64,000 nucleotides of DNA from Cyanobacterium stanieri PCC 7202 (GTDB lineage: Bacteria; Cyanobacteriota; Cyanobacteriia; Cyanobacteriales; Cyanobacteriaceae): the NCBI GenBank assembly GCA_000317655.1, contig CP003940.1:1674001-1738000 (forward strand), written 5' to 3'. The position numbers and the translations under genes are program-made. Below are positions 54,711 to 63,924 of the stretch, one piece after another; within the stretch, counting starts at the first letter, position 1; each line of letters starts with the position of its first letter. The notes beneath the pieces are model-generated. The model worked only from the letters and a program-made list of their open reading frames with translations, did not search any database and had not been told where the DNA came from.

Positions 54711-54923
54711 ATGACAACATTAACATATACCGACAAGGATTTTGCAACCATGACCATAGAAGATGTTGCGGAAATTGCCACAAGGTTGGAAAATGATGAT
54801 TATAAAACTCCCTTTGAAAGTTTACAGGATTGGCATAAACTAAGGGCGATCGCATTTCACCGTGAAGATTTAATCGAACCCTACTTTTATCTCCTCGACA
54901 TCGAAGCCTATGACGAATCATAA
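54711..54923 (+). CDS. DUF2555 family protein
   Basis: 70 residues of cyanobacterial DUF2555: M-T-T-L-T-Y-T-D-K-D-F, M-T-I-E-D-V-A-E-I-A-T-R-L-E, D-W-H-K-L-R-A-I-A-F-H-R and the ending Y-L-L-D-I-E-A-Y-D-E. GGAGG seven bases before ATG 54711 makes that the start, rather than ATG 54693. Its 3' end overlaps coaBC by 14 bases, so the two are translated together. Function unknown. Confidence 0.9.
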   Translation: MTTLTYTDKDFATMTIEDVAEIATRLENDDYKTPFESLQDWHKLRAIAFHREDLIEPYFYLLDIEAYDES

Positions 54924-56148
54924 AGGATTTTTACAATCTTTTAAAGACAAGAAAATTTTAGTATGTATTGGGGGAGGTATCGCCGCTTATAAGGTATGCG
55001 GGGTAATCTCCCAATTATTTCAAAAGGGGGCGCAAATAGAAGTCATCCTCACCGAATCCGCCCAGAAATTTATTACTCCCCTCACGGTTTCCACCCTTGC
55101 CCGAACACAGGCTTATACCGACGCAGACTTTTGGCAACCCATTCACCCTCGCCCGTTACATATTCACCTAGGGGAATGGGCAGACTTGATTTTAATTGCA
55201 CCCCTCACCGCCAACACCCTCGCCAAATTAGTCCATGGTATGGCGGACAATCTTTTGACCAATACAGTTCTGGCTTCTAATTGCCCCATAGCAATAGCCC
55301 CCGCTATGAATACGGAGATGTGGCTACAGTCCACGGTACAGGATAACTGGGAACTTTTAGGGCAAAATGATCGTTTTTTCCCCCTCCATACCAATACGGG
55401 CTTATTAGCGTGCGATCGCACTGGGCAGGGTAGAATGGCAGAGCCTGAAGAAATTTTAATGGCGTTAGAATCGGCACTGCATACCCATGGAAAACAAGAC
55501 TTGAAGGGTAAAAATATTTTGATTAGTACAGGAGGCACAAGGGAATTTTTTGATCCCGTGCGTTTTATCGGTAACCCTTCCACAGGAAAAATGGGCATCG
55601 CCCTTGCGGTTGCTTGTCATCATCGAGGAGCAAAAGTTACCCTAGTGGGTGCCAATATTGCCCCTGAATTGTTAAAAAATCTTCCCCCTTTACAATTTAT
55701 TGATGTGACCACTGCCGAGGAGATGGAAAAAGCCATGGTGAGTAATTTTCCTACCTCCCATTGGGCAATTATGGCTAGTGCCGTGGCGGATGTGAAACCG
55801 AGGGAACATTATAAAACCAAGTTGAGTAAGGCGAATTTACCCCCCTATATAGAATTGGACATGGTGACGGATATTGTGGCGAAACTGGGTAAAATGAGGC
55901 AACCTGACCAAATTTTAGTCGGTTTTGCGGCTCAAACAGGGGATATTGTTATCCCTGCACAGGATAAATTGAGCCGTAAAAAACTAAGTGCGATCGTTGC
56001 TAATCCTATCGATAAAATAAATGCAGGGTTTGGCAGTGATACCAATGAGGCTATCTTTATCAATGCCCATGGACAAAAAACCGTCTTGCAACCCTGTTCT
56101 AAGTTAACCTTGAGTCATCAAATTATTGATTTAATTTTGGGTTGTTAA
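54910..56148 (+). CDS. coaBC: Bifunctional phosphopantothenoylcysteine decarboxylase/phosphopantothenate-cysteine ligase
   Basis: CoaBC performs two consecutive steps of coenzyme A synthesis. The CoaC half (about 1-195) has G-G-G-I-A-A-Y-K near the start, the flavin-binding A-P-A-M-N-T-E-M-W and the catalytic Cys in G-L-L-A-C-D-R-T-G-Q-G-R-M. The CoaB half (about 200-412) has S-T-G-G-T-R-E-F-F-D-P-V-R, A-S-A-V-A-D-V-K-P and V-G-F-A-A-Q-T-G-D. Both halves look complete. It overlaps the DUF2555 gene. Confidence 0.96.
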   Translation: MTNHKGFLQSFKDKKILVCIGGGIAAYKVCGVISQLFQKGAQIEVILTESAQKFITPLTVSTLARTQAYTDADFWQPIHPRPLHIHLGEWADLILIAPLTANTLAKLVHGMADNLLTNTVLASNCPIAIAPAMNTEMWLQSTVQDNWELLGQNDRFFPLHTNTGLLACDRTGQGRMAEPEEILMALESALHTHGKQDLKGKNILISTGGTREFFDPVRFIGNPSTGKMGIALAVACHHRGAKVTLVGANIAPELLKNLPPLQFIDVTTAEEMEKAMVSNFPTSHWAIMASAVADVKPREHYKTKLSKANLPPYIELDMVTDIVAKLGKMRQPDQILVGFAAQTGDIVIPAQDKLSRKKLSAIVANPIDKINAGFGSDTNEAIFINAHGQKTVLQPCSKLTLSHQIIDLILGC

Positions 56149-56172
56149 CAATTGATAAATTATTATCTGTCA

Positions 56173-56235
56173 CCTGTACGGACGTAACATGTTACGTCCC
56201 CTACCATACTTACAACGATTATCCCGAACTGAGGT
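56173..56235 (-). mobile_element. MITE fragment, copy 4 (inverted orientation)
   Basis: Only one end is present. Read on the minus strand it begins ACCTCAGTTCGGGATAA and continues through AGTATGGTAGGGGACG to the 20-bp palindrome, matching copy 1 for about 60 bases. The other end is missing. It lies between coaBC and sppA. Confidence 0.7.
56180..56199. repeat. 20-bp perfect palindrome in MITE copy 4
   Basis: GGACGTAACATGTTACGTCC, self-complementary. Versus copy 1, position 8 is A instead of G and position 13 is T instead of C: both arms changed in a matched way. Confidence 0.9.
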
Positions 56236-56297
56236 TATATTATTAATATTATTGGACTATTCACCTTTGGGAAAAGGGATCAGATATTAATTTAACC

Positions 56298-58091
56298 ATG
56301 AAAAAATTTTTACAACAGACTTTTGCTAGTTTTATCGGTAGTTTAGCGGGTTTATTTTTCTTTTTTGCCCTGAGTGCGGGGGGGCTATTTTTCTTTTTCA
56401 TGGCGGTGATAATGAGTAGTAGCACCCCCCAAATTGAAAATCAATCGGTATTAGTTTTTAATCTCAATAGTCAAATTACTGATAGTTCAGGCGATCGCCC
56501 TTTATCAACGGTTTTAGGAGAAGAAACCCCCAGCACTCTTACTCTGCGACAAATTACCACGGCAATCAATCAAGCCGCAGAAGATGATCGTATCACCGCT
56601 TTATTTTTAGATGGTAGTAGGGGTAATATTAATACAGGATATGGTAGTTTATCTGAGATTAGAACAGCGTTAGAAAACTTTAAAAATAGTGGCAAAAAAA
56701 TTATTTCTTATAATGTGTCCTTGGGAGAAAGAGATTATTTTTTAACTTCCATTGCCGATGAAATCCATCTCAATCCTTTAGGTTCTATGGAAATGAATGG
56801 TTTAAGTTCAGCTCAATTATTTTTTGCAGATGCCCTCGAAAGATATGGAATTGGAGTACAAATAATCAGGGTTGGTCAATATAAGTCTGCCGTAGAACCA
56901 TTTACCAGAAATGAATTTAGTCCTGAGAGTCGTTTACAAACAGAGGAATTATTAACCAACTTATGGGATACATACACCGATGAGATTACTAATCCTCGGG
57001 CTTTAACTACTACCAGTATTAATGATATTGCTGATAATATGGGTTTTTTAAAAGCAGAAGAAGCTCAAAATTTAGCTTTAGTTGATAGTCTTAGTTATCT
57101 TGACGAAGTTAACGAAAATTTAAAAGTTATTTCTAATAATGAAAATGCTGACTCTTTACCCACCATTGATATTAGAAAATATTTAGATATTAATAATAGA
57201 AGAACTAGCCAAAATATCAAAGATAAAATTGCCATTCTTCACATTGATGGTAATATCGTTGATGGTATTGGTAGAGTAGGAGAGGTAGGGAGTACTCGCA
57301 TGGTGCGAGAAATTGAAAAAATTAGAGAGGATGATAATATAAAAGGGGTTGTGGTCAGAATTAATAGTCCGGGAGGAAGTGCGATCGCATCAGAAATCAT
57401 TGCCCGAGAATTAGAACTTACCGCCCAAGAAAAACCCGTCGTAATATCCATGGGAGACGTAGCCGCCTCGGGAGGTTATTGGATAGCTACCGCAGGAGAA
57501 AAAATCTTTGCCAATGATAGTACCATCACGGGTTCTATCGGCGTGTTTGGACTACTCTTTAACCTAGAAGATATTGCCAATAATATTGGTATTAGTGCCG
57601 ATGTGGTGAAAACTAATGAATTGGCGGATGTTGGTAATACCTTCAAAGCCAAAACCGAGGAAGAAGTTCAAATCTTTCAAAGTAATGTAGATCAAATCTA
57701 TGACGCTTTTCTCGAAAAAGTGTCTGAGTCCAGAAATTTATCCATGACAGAAGTTGATGCCATTGCTCAAGGAAGGGTATGGGCAGGAAATGTTGCCCAA
57801 GAAATAGGCTTGGTGGATGAAATAGGCGGATTAGACAACGCCATCGAATATCTCAATACAGTATTGGAACTCGATGATCAATATCAAATTCAAGAATTTC
57901 CCCAAAGAAGAAACTGGGAAACAGAATTATTAGGCGCCCTAGGGGGCAGTCAATTAAATGCTAATAATTTGGATAAAATTACTCTTGCCAATACTATTTG
58001 GAATCTCAATTCAGAATTAGAATTGGTTGATATTATCAAAAATCCTAATCGTGTCTATTCGATTATTCCTTTTAAAATGAATATTCAATAA
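56298..58091 (+). CDS. sppA: Signal peptide peptidase SppA, 67K type
   Basis: Membrane-bound serine protease with Ser/Lys dyad that degrades cleaved signal peptides; in cyanobacteria SppA paralogues also act in antenna degradation. 597 residues, the long double-domain form. K196 lies in G-Q-Y-K-S-A-V-E-P-F and S391 in D-V-A-A-S-G-G-Y-W-I-A. One or two membrane helices are at about 10-40. It starts about 60 bases after the inverted MITE fragment. Confidence 0.94.
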   Translation: MKKFLQQTFASFIGSLAGLFFFFALSAGGLFFFFMAVIMSSSTPQIENQSVLVFNLNSQITDSSGDRPLSTVLGEETPSTLTLRQITTAINQAAEDDRITALFLDGSRGNINTGYGSLSEIRTALENFKNSGKKIISYNVSLGERDYFLTSIADEIHLNPLGSMEMNGLSSAQLFFADALERYGIGVQIIRVGQYKSAVEPFTRNEFSPESRLQTEELLTNLWDTYTDEITNPRALTTTSINDIADNMGFLKAEEAQNLALVDSLSYLDEVNENLKVISNNENADSLPTIDIRKYLDINNRRTSQNIKDKIAILHIDGNIVDGIGRVGEVGSTRMVREIEKIREDDNIKGVVVRINSPGGSAIASEIIARELELTAQEKPVVISMGDVAASGGYWIATAGEKIFANDSTITGSIGVFGLLFNLEDIANNIGISADVVKTNELADVGNTFKAKTEEEVQIFQSNVDQIYDAFLEKVSESRNLSMTEVDAIAQGRVWAGNVAQEIGLVDEIGGLDNAIEYLNTVLELDDQYQIQEFPQRRNWETELLGALGGSQLNANNLDKITLANTIWNLNSELELVDIIKNPNRVYSIIPFKMNIQ

Positions 58092-58164
58092 CCTAGCAGT
58101 GCTTAATTAGTGAATGAAATATCATTGAATTATTTAAATAACATTAGTATTCAAAATATTATCA

Positions 58165-58199
58165 CCATTCCCCTTTCCCTGTTCCCTATTCCCCGTTGT
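58165..58199. repeat. Heptameric tandem repeat between sppA and tex
   Basis: Five units: CCATTCC, CCTTTCC, CTGTTCC, CTATTCC, CCGTTGT, ending five bases before the tex start. Confidence 0.75.
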
Positions 58200-58204
58200 T
58201 TTAA

Positions 58205-60346
58205 ATGATCAATATTCCTCAAATTATCGCCCAAGAATTAACCCTAAAAATTGACCAAGTAAATAGTGCCTTAAATCTTTTTTCTGAAGGGGCAACAATT
58301 CCCTTTATTGCTCGTTATCGTAAAGAAATAACAGGCTCCCTTAATGAAATAGAATTACGAAATATTGAGGAACGTTTTAACTATTTACAAGAATTAGAAA
58401 ATCGTAAACAAGTTATCCTAGAGGCGATCGCCCTCCAAAATCAACTCAGTGAACCTTTAAAAGCCCAAATTAATGCCTGTTTACAAAAAAATGAGTTGGA
58501 AGACCTTTATCTGCCTTACAAACCCAAAAGGCGTACCCGTGCCACCATGGCAAGGGAAAAAGGATTAACTCCCCTCGCCGAATTTATCAAACAACAAAAT
58601 CATCCGCAAACTAAATCATTTCCCTTAGAAAAAGAAGCCCAAAAATATCTCCATCAAGAAGTCACAACCGTAGAGGAAGCCTTGTCAGGGGCAGGGGATA
58701 TAATTGCCGAAGAAATTGCCGAACAAGCAGAGTTTAGAGCTTATGTGAGAGATTTTGTTTTGAATAATGGTTGGTTTATTTCCCATGTAAAAAAAGATTA
58801 TGAAGAAGGCAGTACAAAGTATGAAATGTATCGTAATTTTCAAGGAAAACTAACTAAGGTTGCTCCTCATAATATTTTGGCTTTATTCAGAGGAGAAAAC
58901 GAAAAAATATTGACTGTTGATATTAATTTCGATGAAGAAAAGGTAATTAATAATCTTCAATCAAAGGTAGTTAAAAATAAGGATAAAAATTTAGTTAATT
59001 ACTATCAAAATATTATTAAAGATAGTTTTAATCGTTTAATAAAACCTGCTATCTTAAGAGAGATTCGAGCCGAAAAAAAAGCATGGGCAGATCAAGAATC
59101 GATCAAAACCTTTGAAGCCAATTTGCGAGAACTCTTGTTATCAGCCCCCGCAGGAATGAAACCCACCATGGGAGTTGATCCTGGATTCCGAACAGGTTGT
59201 AAAGTTGCTATTCTTTCGGAAACAGGGCAATTTTTAGAGTATCAGGCGATTTTTCCCCATACAGGAGATAAAAAAAGACAGATTGCCACGGATACTATTC
59301 AAAATCTTATTCGTAAATATAGCATAGAACTAATTGCCATTGGTAACGGTACCGCAGGAAGAGAAACCGAGCAATTTATCACCGAGGCGATCGCCCCTTT
59401 AAACCCCAAACCCATCAAAGTAATGGTCAATGAATCAGGGGCTTCCATCTATTCCGCCAGTGACATCGCCATCTCGGAGTTTCCCGAGCTTGATATTACC
59501 GTCAGGGGTGCCATCAGTATCGGTAGAAGACTACAAGACCCTCTGGCGGAATTGGTCAAAATTGATCCCAAATCCATCGGTGTAGGACAATACCAGCATG
59601 ATGTAGATCAAAAATTGCTCAAGAAAAAACTAGAAGAAACCGTCGAAAGTTGCGTTAACTACGTGGGCGTTGATTTGAATACCGCATCCCAACAACTCCT
59701 CACCTTTGTTTCTGGCATCAATGCTACCATTGCCAACAATATAGTTAGTTATCGTAATCAACATGGTGCTTTTAAAACTCGTCAAGAATTACTAAAAGTG
59801 AAAAAGTTGGGAGCCAAAACCTTTGAACTAGCCGCTGGTTTTCTCAAAATCCCTGGGGGTAAAAATCCCTTGGACAATACCGCCGTCCATCCCGAAAGTT
59901 ATGGCATAGTAGAAACCATCGCCCAAGATATTAATATATCTCTCCAACAAATTCATGAATTTAAAGCTCATACCAAAGGTTTGCCATTAAAAAAATATGT
60001 CACCGATACCATTGGTTTACCTACCCTTGAAGATATTATGCAGGAATTGGAAAAACCGGGTAGAGATCCTCGTGCAGAATTTAAGTATGCTACTTTTAGG
60101 GAGGGAATTAACGAAATTAACGACCTCAAAGAGGGTATGGAGTTGGAGGGAGTTGTTACGAATGTGGTTAATTTTGGGGCTTTTGTGGATATTGGTGTTC
60201 ATCAAGATGGTTTAATCCATATTTCTCAGTTAGCTGATTATTTTGTTGAAGATACCAACGAAGTTGTCAAAGTGGGGGAGGTTGTAAAGGTGAGAGTTTT
60301 AGAAGTGAATCCACAACTCAAGCGCATTGGATTACAAAAAATTTAA
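58205..60346 (+). CDS. tex: Transcriptional accessory protein Tex
   Basis: 713-residue RNA-binding protein: an N-terminal helical domain (about 1-180) with F-I-A-R-Y-R-K-E near residue 34, a YqgF-like nuclease fold (about 320-450; G-V-D-P-G-F-R-T-G-C), helix-hairpin-helix units (about 485-560; V-G-V-D-L-N-T-A-S), and a C-terminal S1 domain (E-G-V-V-T-N-V-V-N-F-G-A-F-V-D-I-G). The order and length match Tex, which aids transcription and RNA handling. Unrelated by function to neighbours. Confidence 0.95.
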   Translation: MINIPQIIAQELTLKIDQVNSALNLFSEGATIPFIARYRKEITGSLNEIELRNIEERFNYLQELENRKQVILEAIALQNQLSEPLKAQINACLQKNELEDLYLPYKPKRRTRATMAREKGLTPLAEFIKQQNHPQTKSFPLEKEAQKYLHQEVTTVEEALSGAGDIIAEEIAEQAEFRAYVRDFVLNNGWFISHVKKDYEEGSTKYEMYRNFQGKLTKVAPHNILALFRGENEKILTVDINFDEEKVINNLQSKVVKNKDKNLVNYYQNIIKDSFNRLIKPAILREIRAEKKAWADQESIKTFEANLRELLLSAPAGMKPTMGVDPGFRTGCKVAILSETGQFLEYQAIFPHTGDKKRQIATDTIQNLIRKYSIELIAIGNGTAGRETEQFITEAIAPLNPKPIKVMVNESGASIYSASDIAISEFPELDITVRGAISIGRRLQDPLAELVKIDPKSIGVGQYQHDVDQKLLKKKLEETVESCVNYVGVDLNTASQQLLTFVSGINATIANNIVSYRNQHGAFKTRQELLKVKKLGAKTFELAAGFLKIPGGKNPLDNTAVHPESYGIVETIAQDINISLQQIHEFKAHTKGLPLKKYVTDTIGLPTLEDIMQELEKPGRDPRAEFKYATFREGINEINDLKEGMELEGVVTNVVNFGAFVDIGVHQDGLIHISQLADYFVEDTNEVVKVGEVVKVRVLEVNPQLKRIGLQKI

Positions 60347-60729
60347 TCTTTGTTTTTGTAAATAAATATTAAGCTAATGTTAAGTTTTTCCAAAACTAAT
60401 AGTTTAATCCACCAAAAATCGATTTTTTTTAGTAAAGTTATTTACAATTCTTGATAATAAAAAGGATTAATTCATTGTATAAAATACTTGTCAGTGTGTT
60501 AAAACTGAGACCATAGCAAAAACATCTTTATGACCAAAAAGGTGGAGGGCTAAAATAACCTTTATCCTTTACACCTTAAGGTTTATACCATTTTATAATC
60601 TACCAATTAACAAGCTACTTTTTGATTAGTCACTCACTAATCGAACGGATACTTGTGGCTAAGATGTTAAGTTTTGTGACAAAACTTAAAAAAAAGAAAC
60701 ATTAATCCACACACATAGGAGAAACATAA
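60347..60729. other. Long leader upstream of the rod linker gene
   Basis: 383 bases, AT-rich, with a perfect 8-bp hairpin (AAGTTTTG-TGA-CAAAACTT) at 60669-60687, then an A-run, then AGGAG 11 bases before the linker ATG. It probably holds the promoter and 5' UTR of a light- or nutrient-regulated gene; no RNA gene or ORF is convincing. Confidence 0.5.
60669..60687 (+). promoter_or_regulatory. Leader hairpin before the rod linker gene
   Basis: Perfect inverted repeat AAGTTTTG/CAAAACTT with a three-base loop TGA. It is followed by A rather than T residues, so it is not a terminator on the plus strand; an mRNA-stabilising or regulatory role is a guess. Confidence 0.5.
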
Positions 60730-61599
60730 ATGTCTTTAGAAAGAAGTGCTAATTTAGGCTTAAGCTTTTATGAAGAAGATGCAATCATTGAAAGAAAGCC
60801 TAATGATTCTGATGAACGCACCAATCAAATTATTAATGCGGTTTATCGTCAGGTTTTAGGCAATTCTTATGTGATGAAAAGTGAGCGAGTAGTAAATGCT
60901 GAATCTCGTTTTCGTAATCGTCAATTGAATGTCAGAGAGTTAGTAAGGGCGATCGCCAATTCTGACGCATATCGTCGTCGTTTCTTTGAAACCTGCCCTC
61001 GTTACCGTTTTACCGAGTTAAACTTCAAACATCTTTTAGGGCGCACCCCCGAAAACCAAGATGAAATGAGATTCCATAGTGATATTCTCGACAACTACGG
61101 TTATGAGGCAGATATTGATGCTTATGTTGATAGCGAAGAATATACTGAAGCCTTTGGAGATGATATAGTACCTTATTTCCGTGGCTACAAAACCAATAAC
61201 AATCGTACTATGGTTGAATTTACCCATAGTTTTGCTATGTTAAGAGGTGTAGCTAGTAGTGATTATGGTGCTAATTTAACATCCCCTGTTATTCACAAAA
61301 ATGTGTTAACTCAAACTCCCATTTCCGTGATTCCTCCCTCTGGTGGTTCCGCTGGTAATGGCTGGGCATTCCAAGGTACTGACCTTGATTCTGCTACCCG
61401 TCAGGGAGTAGGTGCCGACGAAGATGGCAGAGTTTTCCGTGTTGAGGTAACAGGTTATAGTGCGAAAAAATTTAATCGCATTCCCAAATTCTCCCGTGCC
61501 AATAAGGTTTATAAAGTTTCTTATAATCAACTCTCTGAGTTATATCAAAGAATTCATAAGCAAGGCGCTTCCATCGCATCTATTACCCCCATTAACTAA
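60730..61599 (+). CDS. Phycobilisome rod linker polypeptide (CpcC-type)
   Basis: Linker holding phycobilisome rods together. 289 residues: an N-terminal PBS linker domain (about 20-175; A-V-Y-R-Q-V-L-G-N-S-Y-V-M, E-L-N-F-K-H-L-L-G-R) and a C-terminal CpcD-like capping domain (about 235-285, F-R-V-E-V-T-G-Y). The size fits L-R of 30-33 kDa such as CpcC; a phycoerythrin or phycoerythrocyanin linker is also possible. It is not beside cpcBA, suggesting a separately regulated second linker. AGGAG lies before the ATG. Confidence 0.88.
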   Translation: MSLERSANLGLSFYEEDAIIERKPNDSDERTNQIINAVYRQVLGNSYVMKSERVVNAESRFRNRQLNVRELVRAIANSDAYRRRFFETCPRYRFTELNFKHLLGRTPENQDEMRFHSDILDNYGYEADIDAYVDSEEYTEAFGDDIVPYFRGYKTNNNRTMVEFTHSFAMLRGVASSDYGANLTSPVIHKNVLTQTPISVIPPSGGSAGNGWAFQGTDLDSATRQGVGADEDGRVFRVEVTGYSAKKFNRIPKFSRANKVYKVSYNQLSELYQRIHKQGASIASITPIN

Positions 61600-61683
61600 A
61601 TTAAAATAAACCGGGATAATTGGTAATCATTGATTATTGATTATCCTGTTTTTGTTGCCATTATCATTGAACGTAGTATTATA

Positions 61684-62067
61684 ATGACAGTCTCGAATAA
61701 GGATAAAAAAATTAGTCAATCCACAGCCATCCGCAAACTGCAAACATGGATAAAAAGTAAACACTTGATCTGTAGCGGAAGTTTTTTTATTCTTGAAACC
61801 GTTGAGTATTCGATGATCGAAAGGTTTGAAACTTTTATCAGAGTATTGGGTGGTACTCTTATCACCGTTGACTCTAGTAAAAGAGTATTAATTGGCAACC
61901 ATCGCAAAGTAATTCTTTATCAAGCAAAAGCTAGTCTTCATACTCCACACCATGATTTAAGAGACTACTGGAAGGAAAATGGTTGCACTTATACTTATTT
62001 TGATGAACGCCAAGGCTTTGGGGGGGAAAGCTCTACTTTTTCCCAGAGTTGTTCTATATATTTGTAG
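61684..62067 (+). CDS. Hypothetical protein of 127 residues
   Basis: Soluble protein beginning M-T-V-S-N-K-D-K-K-I-S-Q-S-T-A-I-R-K-L-Q-T-W, with a central F-E-T-F-I-R-V-L-G-G-T-L-I-T-V and a Ser-rich end. I do not recognise the family. It starts about 85 bases after the rod linker gene on the same strand and may be cotranscribed with it. Its last 73 bases overlap the opposite-strand DUF7219 gene. The more upstream in-frame ATG 61630 would add 18 hydrophobic residues. Confidence 0.6.
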   Translation: MTVSNKDKKISQSTAIRKLQTWIKSKHLICSGSFFILETVEYSMIERFETFIRVLGGTLITVDSSKRVLIGNHRKVILYQAKASLHTPHHDLRDYWKENGCTYTYFDERQGFGGESSTFSQSCSIYL

Positions 62068-62240
62068 GCTTGTTGAGAGGACAGTTTGCCATTGCTGTGT
62101 AATGCCGATATGTAACCCACTCGGTGAGTGAACTCCTGTAAATTAGTGTTAAAAAGGAATCCTTGTAGATAGTCTTGTCCATGATAAGGAGTTTTGGGAC
62201 AAAGAAAATCGTTTCGGGAATTGTTAGAAAGATTTTTCAT
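61995..62240 (-). CDS. DUF7219 family protein
   Basis: 81 residues matching cyanobacterial DUF7219: N-N-S-R-N-D-F-L-C-P-K near the start, F-N-T-N-L-Q-E-F-T-H-R-V-G-Y-I and L-S-S-Q-Q-A-Y-K-Y-I-E-Q-L-W. Soluble, helical; function unknown. Its 3' end lies over the 3' end of the convergent hypothetical gene. Confidence 0.82.
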   Translation of the reverse strand: MKNLSNNSRNDFLCPKTPYHGQDYLQGFLFNTNLQEFTHRVGYISALHSNGKLSSQQAYKYIEQLWEKVELSPPKPWRSSK

Positions 62241-62436
62241 AGTTTTTTGACCTTATACACTACTTATTTTTTTAGGTTAATCTTTTTGTTAACCTTTTCT
62301 TAACTTTATCTTAACCTAAGAAAATGGAAAGGTAGAATAGAAAGATCAAAACTTAATAACATAATCCTTATTTCGGCAATCAATCCTACAGATTTTATAA
62401 TAAAATATTAGTACAATATAAGAACATGGCAAAAAA

Positions 62437-62793
62437 ATGAGTCTAAACATTGTCAATTTAGTTGGTCGTACAGGCACAGATCCAGAAATTCGTTACTTTG
62501 ACTCTGGGAGTGTGAAATGTCGCCTTACCTTGGCGGTAAACCGTATTAGAAGAAGAGATGAAGGACCAGACTGGTTCGAGTTAGAAATTTGGGGAAAAAC
62601 CGCCGAAATCGCCGCCAATTACACAAAAAAAGGTAGTTTAATTGGGGTGCAAGGTTCCCTTAAAATAGATACCTGGAGCGATCGCAACACAGGGGTAAAT
62701 CGTTCCAAACCAATTATCAGAGTAGATCGTCTTGATTTATTAGGTTCAAAAAGAGATAATGAAGGCTACAATTCCGATAACGATGAATTCTAA
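62437..62793 (+). CDS. ssb: Single-stranded DNA-binding protein
   Basis: OB-fold protein of 118 residues: I-V-N-L-V-G-R-T-G-T-D-P-E-I-R-Y (5-20), D-W/W-F-E-L-E-I-W-G-K-T-A-E (about 47-60), and G-S-L-I-G-V-Q-G-S-L-K. The acidic tail ends S-D-N-D-E-F, an abbreviated form of the usual D-D-x-I-P-F protein-interaction tip. Its short size fits the smaller cyanobacterial SSB. It is followed six bases later by a GT4 glycosyltransferase gene. Confidence 0.93.
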   Translation: MSLNIVNLVGRTGTDPEIRYFDSGSVKCRLTLAVNRIRRRDEGPDWFELEIWGKTAEIAANYTKKGSLIGVQGSLKIDTWSDRNTGVNRSKPIIRVDRLDLLGSKRDNEGYNSDNDEF

Positions 62794-62799
62794 ATCTTC

Positions 62800-63924
62800 A
62801 TGAAAACAGCATTAGTCCATGAATGGTTGACTCCCAAGGCAACGGGAGGATCCGAATTAGTGGTCAAAGAAATTTTGCAGTTAATAGATGCTCAACTATA
62901 CGCTTTGATTGACTTTGAATCTTCCAACCCCCAGAGTTATCTTTATGGACAAAATATTCGTACTTCTTTTCTGCAACATTTGCCCCTCAGTAGAAACGGA
63001 GTACAAAAATATTTGCCCCTATTACCCATTGCCATAGAACAATTAAACCTCACAGAATACGATCTGGTCTTGTCCTCCTCCCATGCAGTAGCAAAAGGGG
63101 TAATTACCCGACCAGATCAACCCCATATATGTTATTGTCATACTCCCATGCGCTATGCTTGGGATTTAACTTTTGATTATCTCGATCGCACCTCCGCCAT
63201 CAAAAGATTTTTTGCCCGTTATTTCCTTCACCAACTACGACAATGGGATGTCATCTCTGCTAATAGAGTGGATTTCTTCATTGCCAACTCCCACCATACC
63301 GCCCGAAGAATATGGCGCTGTTATCGACGAGAAGCAGAAGTAATCTATCCCCCCGTACAGGTGGATGATTTTCCCTTTGAAGCTCAAAAATCCGATTATT
63401 ATGTAACGGTATCTCGTTTAGTAAGTTATAAAAAAGTGGGCTTAATCGTTGAAGCCTTTAATCAACTAGGAAAGCCCTTAGTGGTGATTGGGGATGGTCC
63501 AGAATTTAAGCAAATACAAGCCATTGCCAAGGACAACATTACCCTCCTCGGCTCTGTGGATGACAAAACCCTCAAAAACTATTTATCTTCTGCCAAGGGC
63601 TTTATATATGCTGCCTGTGAAGATTTTGGCATCGCCGTAGTAGAAGCCCAAGCCTGTGGCACCCCTGTAATTGCCTATGGTAAAGGAGGGGCCTTAGAAA
63701 CGGTCATCGATATACAACAAAACCCTCAAAATGGTACAGGGATACTATTTCCTTCACAAACTGTAGAATCTTTGGTCAATGCCGTTAAAACCTTTGAAAA
63801 TGTAGGCTTTTCCTTAAATGCCGAAAATTGTTTAATTAACGCCCAAAAGTTTAGCCTGAGAGTGTTTCAGCAGTCTTATCAAAGATTTATTGCCCAATCT
63901 ATGGAAAAATTCGCCGAAAAATAA
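62800..63924 (+). CDS. Family 4 glycosyltransferase
   Basis: GT-B glycosyltransferase of 374 residues. The N-terminal domain has H-E-W-L-T-P-K-A-T-G-G-S-E (8-20) and C-H-T-P-M-R-Y-A-W-D; the C-terminal domain has V-S-R-L-V-S-Y-K-K and the nucleotide-sugar motif E-D-F-G-I-A-V-V-E-A-Q-A-C-G-T-P-V (E-x7-E). Probably involved in exopolysaccharide, lipopolysaccharide or glycolipid synthesis; donor not predictable. It starts six bases after ssb. Confidence 0.9.
   Translation: MKTALVHEWLTPKATGGSELVVKEILQLIDAQLYALIDFESSNPQSYLYGQNIRTSFLQHLPLSRNGVQKYLPLLPIAIEQLNLTEYDLVLSSSHAVAKGVITRPDQPHICYCHTPMRYAWDLTFDYLDRTSAIKRFFARYFLHQLRQWDVISANRVDFFIANSHHTARRIWRCYRREAEVIYPPVQVDDFPFEAQKSDYYVTVSRLVSYKKVGLIVEAFNQLGKPLVVIGDGPEFKQIQAIAKDNITLLGSVDDKTLKNYLSSAKGFIYAACEDFGIAVVEAQACGTPVIAYGKGGALETVIDIQQNPQNGTGILFPSQTVESLVNAVKTFENVGFSLNAENCLINAQKFSLRVFQQSYQRFIAQSMEKFAEK

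Noticed and set aside
62426-62440. Four-codon ORF (M-A-K-K) overlapping the ssb start by ATGA
   Set aside because: Too short to distinguish from chance in an A-run, although it could be a translational leader.
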